Assembly (NCBI GenBank): GCA_964493945.1
Contig: CAZBQG010000114.1
Coordinates: 1-13,454, forward strand
Length of the DNA: 13,454 bases
Source: CAZBQG01 sp964493945
GTDB lineage: Bacteria > Pseudomonadota > Alphaproteobacteria > Rhodospirillales > UBA2165
Direction: 5' to 3'
Shown: one piece after another, positions 1 to 4,458 of the stretch
How positions within the stretch are numbered: position 1 is the first letter of the stretch
How the letters are laid out: each line of letters begins with the position of its first letter
Program-made: the position numbers and the translations under genes
The notes under the pieces: model-generated
What the model was told of the DNA's origin: nothing
Databases searched by the model: none
Seen by the model: only the letters and a program-made list of their open reading frames with translations

Positions 1-63
1 CAGGCCGGTCATGCACTAACATTCAACCTGGACCACTCAATGGGGGCCGACCATCAGGGCTAA
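1..63 (+). CDS. possible 3' end of a gene entering from the left (20 codons)
   Basis: Frame 1 is open from the first base of the window to a TAA at 61-63, giving a C-terminus that ends LDHSMGADHQG. Only 20 codons are visible, and an open frame of that length is common by chance, so this is a weak call. The codons are fairly GC-rich at third positions, while the sequence right after the stop turns AT-rich. That would fit a gene end. I cannot assign a family. Confidence 0.25.
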   Translation, partial: QAGHALTFNLDHSMGADHQG

Positions 64-317
64 GAGGATAACATTACCCCCGATCAAAGGGCTTAAACGT
101 AGTTAACGCCAAAGGTTATACACGTTTTGAGAATATATAATCGTGTGATCACTGATCTGATTATACCCCTGGCCATTAAACTCAATACCCCTGTTTTATT
201 TCCGGGGGGGATTGCAAGCTCAATTAATCCCTACCGGGATGGTCAAGGAGGCGTCCCGCCCCCTTAACAAACCCCCTAGCCATCGTGCCGTTGGATTGCG
301 AAGGGGAAGAAAAGGAA

Positions 318-369
318 GAGAGAACAGAAAGAAAGAGAGAACAGAAAGAATAGAGAGAACAGAAAGAAA
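318..369 (+). repeat. three-copy 17/18-bp polypurine tandem repeat
   Basis: The unit GAGAGAACAGAAAGAAA occurs at 318-334 and 353-369. A close copy of 18 bp, ending in AATA, lies at 335-352. The repeats sit in a longer almost purely purine run (about 300-375) broken by three C and one T. Such homopurine mirror-like tracts can adopt triplex structures or change copy number by slippage. Whether this one does so is inference. It lies about 170 bp upstream of the IHF-like gene. Confidence 0.85.
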
Positions 370-384
370 GAGAAGTGGCTTGGC

Positions 385-406
385 ATGATCAGGCAGGCCT
401 GATCAT
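385..406. promoter_or_regulatory. 22-bp near-perfect palindrome, candidate operator
   Basis: The arms ATGATCAGGC (385-394) and GCCTGATCAT (397-406) are perfect inverted copies separated by the dinucleotide AG. Dyads of this length and near-zero spacing are typical of binding sites for dimeric regulators. A stem-loop is unlikely with a 2-nt loop. It lies 138 bp upstream of the IHF-like start codon. No regulator for it is visible in the window. Confidence 0.5.
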
Positions 407-433
407 TCATGATTGTGGAGCAGCCGCCACCGC

Positions 434-473
434 GTCAAGTAGCCACTCGCAAGGACTCGCTGGGCCACTTGAC
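434..473. repeat. 11-bp inverted repeat with 18-nt loop in the leader of the IHF-like gene
   Basis: The arms GTCAAGTAGCC (434-444) and GGCCACTTGAC (463-473) pair at 10 of 11 positions. The loop carries a direct repeat, ACTCGC at 445-450 and 455-460. A TTGACA hexamer overlaps the right arm (470-475), but I see no good -10 at 16-18 bp from it. It could be an mRNA leader hairpin or a protein-binding site. The combination of inverted arms with direct repeats also resembles recombination sites, which is only a possibility. Confidence 0.45.
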
Positions 474-544
474 ACGGATGTCTGTTGAGTTCAATCGGAT
501 GCGAATGTAGGTATTGCAGGATCAATCTTGCCTAGAGGCTTGCC

Positions 545-841
545 ATGACCAACAAGACCATCACCCGTCCAGATCTAGTTGAAGCCATTCGCCAGGAGGT
601 CGGTTTGTCCCAAGCCGAATGTGGTGAGCTTCTTGAGGCTACCTTGGACAAGATCACTGATAGCCTGGTCAAAGGCGATCCAGTCAAGATCACAGGTTTT
701 GCCAGCTTCTCATTACGTCACAAGAAAGAGCGTATTGGGCGTAATCCTAGGACTGGAGTGGGGGCTACGATCCTTCCTCGAACTGTGGTGGTTTTCACCG
801 CGTCCAATATGCTCAAAGACCTGATGAACCAGCAGGAATAG
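545..841 (+). CDS. IHF-alpha/HU family DNA-bending protein, divergent copy
   Basis: This 98-aa protein has the full length of the HU/IHF family. An N-terminal helical dimerisation part (residues about 8-45) leads to ITGFASFSLR (about 49-58) and the beta-arm motif IGRNPRTG (about 64-71), which holds the DNA-intercalating proline. Members bind the DNA minor groove as dimers and bend it sharply, in recombination, replication and transcription. The arm and tail after the motif differ from usual IHF-alpha: PRTVVVF stands where ARRVVTF-like sequence is common. This may therefore be a second, accessory copy rather than the housekeeping ihfA. AGAGG at 534-538 is a good ribosome site. Its third codon positions are much less GC-rich than those of genes to the right, which fits acquisition by transfer. 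Confidence 0.9.
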   Translation: MTNKTITRPDLVEAIRQEVGLSQAECGELLEATLDKITDSLVKGDPVKITGFASFSLRHKKERIGRNPRTGVGATILPRTVVVFTASNMLKDLMNQQE

Positions 842-870
842 GCGGGCAACAATGGACAATTCAGCCCACC
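841..870 (+). terminator. weak stem-loop after the IHF-like gene
   Basis: The arms GGCGGGC (841-847) and GCCCACC (864-870) pair at 6 of 7 positions around a 16-nt loop, starting at the stop codon. There is no run of T afterwards, so intrinsic termination here is doubtful. Confidence 0.2.
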
Positions 871-895
871 TTGTACCTCCATGTCTCACAGTATT

Positions 896-916
896 TAGTA
901 GAGAAATAGTAGAGAA
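896..916 (+). repeat. tandem 10-bp direct repeat beside the tRNA 3' end
   Basis: TAGTAGAGAA occurs at 896-905 and again at 907-916, a period of 11 bp, about one helical turn. It lies 46 bp beyond the 3' end of the tRNA gene. Helically phased direct repeats near a tRNA 3' end can be arm-type sites for an integrase or binding sites for another protein. No integrase gene is in view. Confidence 0.5.
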
Positions 917-962
917 TTTGCCGATCTGGCAGGTTGGTATGGTGCTAACCCATTGAAAAGCT

Positions 963-1038
963 TGGTATCCCCAAGGGGAGTCGAACCCCTGTTTTCGGCG
1001 TGAGAGGCCGATGTCCTAGGCCACTAGACGATGGGGAC
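963..1038 (-). tRNA. tRNA-Glu (anticodon CTC)
   Basis: On the minus strand a 76-nt cloverleaf runs from 1038 down to 963. The acceptor arms GTCCCCA (1038-1032) and TGGGGAT (973-967) pair with one G-U. The anticodon stem CGGC/GCCG encloses the loop CTCTCAC with anticodon CTC. The T arm has the GGTTCGACTCC pattern. The discriminator A and the CCA end are encoded (966-963). It delivers glutamate at GAG codons. Its 3' end faces the low-GC region at 1-962, the usual side for elements that integrate at tRNA genes. Confidence 0.95.
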
Positions 1039-1051
1039 ATGCAGCCGGCGG

Positions 1052-1081
1052 AACTTAGCGTGAAGCAGGCGGCCCGATCAA
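1052..1081 (-). promoter_or_regulatory. candidate promoter of tRNA-Glu
   Basis: Read on the minus strand, TTGATC (1081-1076) lies 17-18 bp upstream of CTAAGT/TAAGTT (1058-1052), about 13 bp before the first base of the tRNA. Position and spacing suit a sigma-70 type promoter, but the -10 box is poor. Confidence 0.35.
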
Positions 1082-1087
1082 GCGGCT

Positions 1088-1516
1088 TTAATCAGTTTGG
1101 GTGATTTCCAAAGCCTCTTCCATGAAACCATCCCCCTCCAGCCGGTGGGCCTTGATATCATCGGCCTTCCCATCAGTCAGGGAAACAATCAGCCAGATCA
1201 GATCGGGCTCCATGGCCCGCTCCAGATCATAATCAGATGGCTGGGCCGGGTGGTTCGGGTGGGAATGGTAATGGCCGATCAGGCTTTCATCCGTTCCCCT
1301 GATCTGGCGCATGAGATCGAAACGTATTTGGGGGTCCACCTCGAAGCGGTCCGTGGCGCGCTCGTTAAGGATATTGGGGCTGGGGACAAGGCGGGTTACC
1401 TGTACGGACCCGCCCTCATCCGGTCTGCCTACCAGCAGCCCGCAGCATTCTTCCGGGCAGGCCTCCTCGGCCAATTGCCGGATGCGCGCCGCCAGCCCGG
1501 ACGGGATGCGGATCAA
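1088..1516 (-). CDS. M67 family (JAMM/MPN) metallopeptidase
   Basis: This 142-aa protein carries the JAMM zinc signature. PEECCG (residues 21-26) supplies the conserved glutamate, and the HSHP motif at 84-87 is followed by Ser94 and Asp97 in the H-x-H-P-x6-S-x2-D arrangement. Bacterial members of this size often cleave isopeptide or C-terminal extensions, for example of sulfur-carrier proteins. The substrate here is unknown, and no ThiS/MoaD-like gene lies nearby. The start must be the TTG at 1516-1514, because an in-frame TAA lies directly upstream (1519-1517). This TTG overlaps the TGA of the preceding gene as TTGA, so the two are probably translationally coupled. The domain begins right after this start, as expected for the family. 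Confidence 0.88.
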   Translation of the reverse strand: MIRIPSGLAARIRQLAEEACPEECCGLLVGRPDEGGSVQVTRLVPSPNILNERATDRFEVDPQIRFDLMRQIRGTDESLIGHYHSHPNHPAQPSDYDLERAMEPDLIWLIVSLTDGKADDIKAHRLEGDGFMEEALEITQTD

Positions 1517-1863
1517 TTACCGCCGCCGCCGCCGCCGATGGAAAAGCGCTTCAGGAGCGCGCCGCTTTCCATATCGATAATGAGGATGGATTGGCTTTGG
1601 TCTTTTTTTCTGACATGCAAGATCAGCCGGTTGCCGGAAGTCTCCATGTGGGCAATCTCGGCCCCGGTTGGAAGGTCTATGAAGTCGGTTCCCGCCGGGC
1701 CCGCCGCTTTTTTAGGGCCCGTGACATCCTGTGCGCCGCCAAAAAACTTGAAAGACGGATCGGTGGATTTCTTATAGAGGCCGAAAGCGATTATGATCGC
1801 GCCTCCGATGATCAGAAACCCCAGCCCCACGACCAGAGACACCAATGCCTTGTTTGCCTGCAT
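1513..1863 (-). CDS. small membrane-anchored protein of unknown function
   Basis: This 116-aa protein has one clear transmembrane helix near the N-terminus (residues about 7-29), then a Lys-Lys stop-transfer pair and an approximately 85-residue domain, probably outside the membrane. That domain includes GTDFIDLPTGAEI and SILIIDMESG stretches, which suggests beta strands. The C-terminus is SIGGGGGGN, six glycines encoded by a trinucleotide run. Small one-helix proteins occur beside rluD in other alphaproteobacteria, but I cannot confirm the family. ATG 1863 is chosen because the longer frame upstream lies antisense to rluD and reads as low-complexity shadow sequence. It is divergent from rluD with 21 bp between start codons, and it overlaps the peptidase gene downstream. 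Confidence 0.8.
   Translation of the reverse strand: MQANKALVSLVVGLGFLIIGGAIIIAFGLYKKSTDPSFKFFGGAQDVTGPKKAAGPAGTDFIDLPTGAEIAHMETSGNRLILHVRKKDQSQSILIIDMESGALLKRFSIGGGGGGN
1520..1537. repeat. (CCG)6 microsatellite at the end of the small membrane protein gene
   Basis: Six perfect CCG units encode the terminal glycine run on the minus strand as GGC/GGT codons. They end 3 bp before the TTG start of the peptidase gene, exactly where a ribosome binding site should be. Copy-number change would add or remove glycines in frame and alter the G-rich region in front of the TTG. Confidence 0.9.
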
Positions 1864-1884
1864 GAATTTTGGATCCGATCGGTT

Positions 1885-2880
1885 ATGACAGAAGATGCAA
1901 GCCCTACCACGCAACCGGGCGAACGGCTGACCCTGACCATTGCCCAGGGTGAGGCCGGCGGACGGCTGGACAAGGTGTTGAGCCAATCCTTCCCGGCCCA
2001 TTCCAGGACCAGGATCAAAGCCCTGATCGAGGCCGGCAAGGTCACCCTCGAGGGTCGGACAGTAACCGAGCCCTCCTGGCGGGTCAAACCGGGTGAGGCC
2101 TGGGTGATCACGGTTCCACCGACGGTGGCGGCCAAGCCCGCCGCCCAGTTCATGGAACTTAAGGTGGTTTATGAAGACGATCAGCTTATCGTCATCGACA
2201 AGCCAGCCGGCCTGGTGGTTCATCCCGCGCCCGGTAATCCGGACCGCACTTTGGTCAACGCCCTCATCGCCCATTGCGGGCCAAGCCTGTCGGGGCTGGG
2301 CGGCGAAGCCAGGCCCGGTATCGTGCATCGGCTGGATAAGGACACGTCAGGGCTCATGGTCGCCGCCAAAAACGATCTCGCCCACCGCCATCTCGCCGCC
2401 CAATTCGCCGCCCATTCTCTGGAGCGAGCCTATCAGGCCGTGGTCTGGGGCATTCCCGCCAAAAAGACCCAATCCATATCCGGAAATATCGGACGCGATC
2501 CCCGCAACCGGAAAAAGATGGCCGTCGTCAAGCGGGGCGGCAAGCCGGCCACCACTCATTACAAGCTTCTCAGGTTGCTGGGCAGTGCGGCTAGCCTGCT
2601 GGAATGCCGCCTGGAAACCGGCCGGACCCACCAGATCCGGGTTCATCTGGCCTCCATCGGCCACCCGGTCATGGGTGATCCCCAATATGGCCGAGCCAGA
2701 AAGAACAGAAAGCTGGCGGCTCCGGATCAAAACCTTAAATTGGTGGAAAGCCGCCTGGGGCGCCAGGCGCTGCACGCTTTTTTGATCGGTTTCACCCATC
2801 CCGCTAGCGGCGAACGGCTTATATTTCAGAGCGAATTACCAAATGATATCAATGAATTGTTGGGTGATTCCTCTGTTTGA
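1885..2880 (+). CDS. rluD: ribosomal large subunit pseudouridine synthase RluD family
   Basis: This 331-aa enzyme converts uridines to pseudouridine in 23S rRNA; RluD itself acts on helix 69. An S4 RNA-binding domain (residues about 25-75, GGRLDKVLSQ onward) precedes the RsuA/RluA catalytic domain. The catalytic motif HRLDKDTSG is at 148-156, with Asp151 as nucleophile. The later motifs LETGRTHQIRVHL (about 243-255) and GDPQYG (264-269) are intact, and the length is normal. The assignment to RluD rather than RluC or RluA rests on the S4 domain and on the position before rpoH, common in alphaproteobacteria. The start is ATG 1885, just 21 bp from the opposite gene's start, so its promoter must lie inside that gene or be very compact. 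There is a long in-frame extension upstream, which I reject because it runs antisense to the small membrane protein. Confidence 0.92.
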   Translation: MTEDASPTTQPGERLTLTIAQGEAGGRLDKVLSQSFPAHSRTRIKALIEAGKVTLEGRTVTEPSWRVKPGEAWVITVPPTVAAKPAAQFMELKVVYEDDQLIVIDKPAGLVVHPAPGNPDRTLVNALIAHCGPSLSGLGGEARPGIVHRLDKDTSGLMVAAKNDLAHRHLAAQFAAHSLERAYQAVVWGIPAKKTQSISGNIGRDPRNRKKMAVVKRGGKPATTHYKLLRLLGSAASLLECRLETGRTHQIRVHLASIGHPVMGDPQYGRARKNRKLAAPDQNLKLVESRLGRQALHAFLIGFTHPASGERLIFQSELPNDINELLGDSSV

Positions 2881-2913
2881 TACAAAATATTACTCGTTGA
2901 TACACGCCGTTTA

Positions 2914-2942
2914 TTGACACACGGAGCCCTTGTGTTCATTGT
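2914..2942 (+). promoter_or_regulatory. candidate upstream promoter of rpoH
   Basis: A perfect TTGACA at 2914-2919 lies 17 bp before CATTGT (2937-2942), which matches the -10 consensus at three of six positions. It would leave a leader of about 60 nt before the rpoH start. It is the better placed of two candidates in the 131-bp rluD-rpoH gap. Confidence 0.35.
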
Positions 2943-2961
2943 GACGGTGGGTGGAGTTTTT

Positions 2962-2990
2962 TTGACCTGTTATTGCGATTGATTGTTAAT
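2962..2990 (+). promoter_or_regulatory. second candidate rpoH promoter, close to the start
   Basis: TTGACC (2962-2967), a 17-bp spacer and GTTAAT (2985-2990, four of six) form a reasonable sigma-70 type promoter. Transcription from it would begin only about 15 nt before ATG 3012, giving a very short leader that barely includes the ribosome site, so its use is uncertain. Confidence 0.3.
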
Positions 2991-3011
2991 ATCAAAAAAG
3001 GGATTAATATT

Positions 3012-3896
3012 ATGGCCGTCCAGACCGTCAGTCCGATGATCACCCCCGAGGCGAATTTTTCCCGTTATCTTCAGGACATCCGTCAATTTCCCATGCTCAG
3101 CCACGAGCTGGAAATCGATCTTTCCAGGCGCTGGCGCGATGACGAAGATCAGGAGGCTGCCCATCAATTGGTCAACAGTCATCTGCGTCTGGCGGCCAAG
3201 ATCGCCATGGGCTATCGCGGCTACGGGCTGAATATGGGCGAGCTGGTTTCTGAAGGAAATGTGGGCCTGATGCAAGCGGTCAAGCGGTTCGATCCGGAGC
3301 GCGGCTTCCGTCTGTCCACCTATGCCATGTGGTGGATCCGGGCGACCATTCAGGAATATATCCTCCATTCCTGGTCTTTGGTGAAACTGGGCACGACGGC
3401 CTCGCAAAAGAAGCTTTTTTTCAATCTGCGCAAGCTCAAGGCCCAGATGAACGCCATTGACGATGGCGATATGATGCCCGAACAGGTTGCCGAAATCGCC
3501 CGCAAGCTCAAAGTCTCCGAAGGTGATGTGGTGATGATGAACCGGCGCATGGCCAAGGCCGATAGTTCCCTGAATGTGCCGGTCCGCGACGAAGGCGACA
3601 TGGAATGGCAGGATTGGCTGGTCGATGAGACGGAAGATCAGGAAAGCCGCCTGGGCCATAACGAAGAGCTGGATAACCGCCGCGTACTTCTGGACGCCGC
3701 CATGGGCGGGCTGAAGGACCGGGAACGCCACATATTGTCGGAACGGCGCCTGAAAGATCAGCCGCTGACTCTGGAAGCGCTGAGCCAGAAATACGGAATT
3801 TCCCGGGAAAGGGTGCGCCAGATAGAGGTTAGCGCCTTTGAAAAGCTGCAAAAATCTATGAAAAATGCAGCGATTGGACAACGCCTGGCCAGTTGA
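3012..3896 (+). CDS. rpoH: heat-shock sigma factor RpoH (sigma-32)
   Basis: This 294-aa protein is the alternative sigma factor that directs RNA polymerase to heat-shock promoters. Region 2 is clear (VNSHLRLAAKIA at about 53-64, GNVGLMQAVKRFDPERGFRLSTYAMWWIR to 110). The RpoH box QKKLFFNLRK (132-141) sets it apart from RpoD. Region 4 ends in YGISRERVRQIEVSAFEKLQ (261-280), the helix-turn-helix for the -35 box. The start is ATG 3012, with AAGGG (2998-3002) as ribosome site. An in-frame TTG 13 codons upstream has no such site. Residues 235-250 (KDRERHILSERRLKDQ) recur almost unchanged in the pseudokinase encoded across the terminator. The gene ends at a strong terminator shared with the convergent gene. 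Confidence 0.97.
   Translation: MAVQTVSPMITPEANFSRYLQDIRQFPMLSHELEIDLSRRWRDDEDQEAAHQLVNSHLRLAAKIAMGYRGYGLNMGELVSEGNVGLMQAVKRFDPERGFRLSTYAMWWIRATIQEYILHSWSLVKLGTTASQKKLFFNLRKLKAQMNAIDDGDMMPEQVAEIARKLKVSEGDVVMMNRRMAKADSSLNVPVRDEGDMEWQDWLVDETEDQESRLGHNEELDNRRVLLDAAMGGLKDRERHILSERRLKDQPLTLEALSQKYGISRERVRQIEVSAFEKLQKSMKNAAIGQRLAS
3714..3761 (+). repeat. 48-bp block in rpoH matching the pseudokinase gene (copy 1)
   Basis: This segment matches the reverse complement of 4918-4965 at 46 of 48 positions. Similarity stops abruptly at both ends. It encodes KDRERHILSERRLKDQ at the start of sigma region 4, a segment expected in RpoH proteins, so rpoH is the likely source. Confidence 0.95.
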
Positions 3897-3921
3897 GCCA
3901 CGCGCAGCTCTTGAGGAAATG

Positions 3922-3953
3922 CCGCCGCCTTATTGAGGCGGCGGTTTTTTTTT
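3922..3953 (+). terminator. strong intrinsic terminator of rpoH, between convergent genes
   Basis: A perfect 9-bp stem CCGCCGCCT (3922-3930) / AGGCGGCGG (3936-3944) with the 5-nt loop TATTG is followed by nine T (3945-3953). The stop codon of the convergent minus-strand membrane gene lies inside the T run (3952-3954). For that gene the same stem is followed only by CATTTCC, so it may end transcription less efficiently in that direction. Confidence 0.93.
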
Positions 3954-4440
3954 ATGCTTCTTCCGGCTCCTCTTCCGTCTCGGCAACGGTTATGTCGGTT
4001 CCCCAAACCTTGACCAGCTCGCGCTGCCTGGCCCTGAGATCGGCTATTCTGTGCTGGGCGATCACGGTCATGAAGGCAACGATTAATGAGGGCAAAAATA
4101 TGTAAAGGGCCATGCCGACCCCTGCTGATCCATACATGATGGCCATGTTGAAAGGATCGGCGGAAATGATTTCCCAGGCCTGGGCCACATTATTTTTTCC
4201 CGTCCACAGTTCCAACAATGACGGAAACACACCTGAGAAATTCAAGGCGCCAAGGCAATAGGCGGAATATTTCTGGGGCGTGCGGTCAATCCAAAAGGCG
4301 ACCAGGGTGGGCAGCATTCCGAACAGAAACAACATGACCAATCCAGGGAAGACTGCCAAAAGGCAGGCAAGGGCAAACGCCCAGAGGAGCCATTTGTAAA
4401 CACCGCCGGCGCTCAGATGCTGTTGGGGCTGGTCCTGCAT
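3952..4440 (-). CDS. multi-pass inner-membrane protein of unknown function
   Basis: This 162-aa protein has about three to four hydrophobic segments: roughly 15-51, probably two helices broken around FPG at 31-33, then about 57-75 (weak) and about 97-127. A basic cytoplasmic-type stretch (QHRIADLRARQRELVK) and an acidic tail ending TEEEPEEA follow. I do not recognise a family. It starts 18 bp after the stop of the tail-anchored pseudokinase gene on the same strand, so the two are very likely one operon. A partnership in the membrane is the simplest inference. No clear ribosome site precedes ATG 4440, which also suggests dependence on translation of the upstream gene. Confidence 0.85.
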   Translation of the reverse strand: MQDQPQQHLSAGGVYKWLLWAFALACLLAVFPGLVMLFLFGMLPTLVAFWIDRTPQKYSAYCLGALNFSGVFPSLLELWTGKNNVAQAWEIISADPFNMAIMYGSAGVGMALYIFLPSLIVAFMTVIAQHRIADLRARQRELVKVWGTDITVAETEEEPEEA

Positions 4441-4458
4441 TGGCTGTGCCGCCCGTCC

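Larger units (their letters stand above)
64..544. other. AT-rich, repeat-rich gene-free stretch upstream of the IHF-like gene
   Basis: I see no convincing gene in these 481 bases. The first part (about 64-235) is AT-rich and contains a TATAAT hexamer at 136-141 with no good -35 partner. That hexamer lies in an inverted repeat with 7-bp arms (136-142 and 159-165). A second imperfect hairpin has arms at 245-253 and 257-265 (8 of 9 pairs). A polypurine tandem repeat (about 300-375), a near-perfect 22-bp palindrome (385-406) and an 11-bp stem-loop (434-473) follow and are listed separately. Base composition differs from the GC-rich genes to the right. Confidence 0.6.

Noticed and set aside
1591..1884. 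N-terminal extension of rluD
   Set aside because: The frame is open but antisense to the small membrane protein. RluD proteins begin shortly before the S4 domain, which matches ATG 1885.
1864..2328. N-terminal extension of the small membrane protein antisense to rluD
   Set aside because: The extension is antisense to the RluD S4 and catalytic coding sequence. The membrane helix sits directly after ATG 1863, as expected for a real N-terminus.
2970..3881. 303-codon minus-strand open frame covering all of rpoH
   Set aside because: It is a shadow produced by GC-biased codons of rpoH. The product is low in family-like features and the plus-strand protein is an unmistakable sigma factor.
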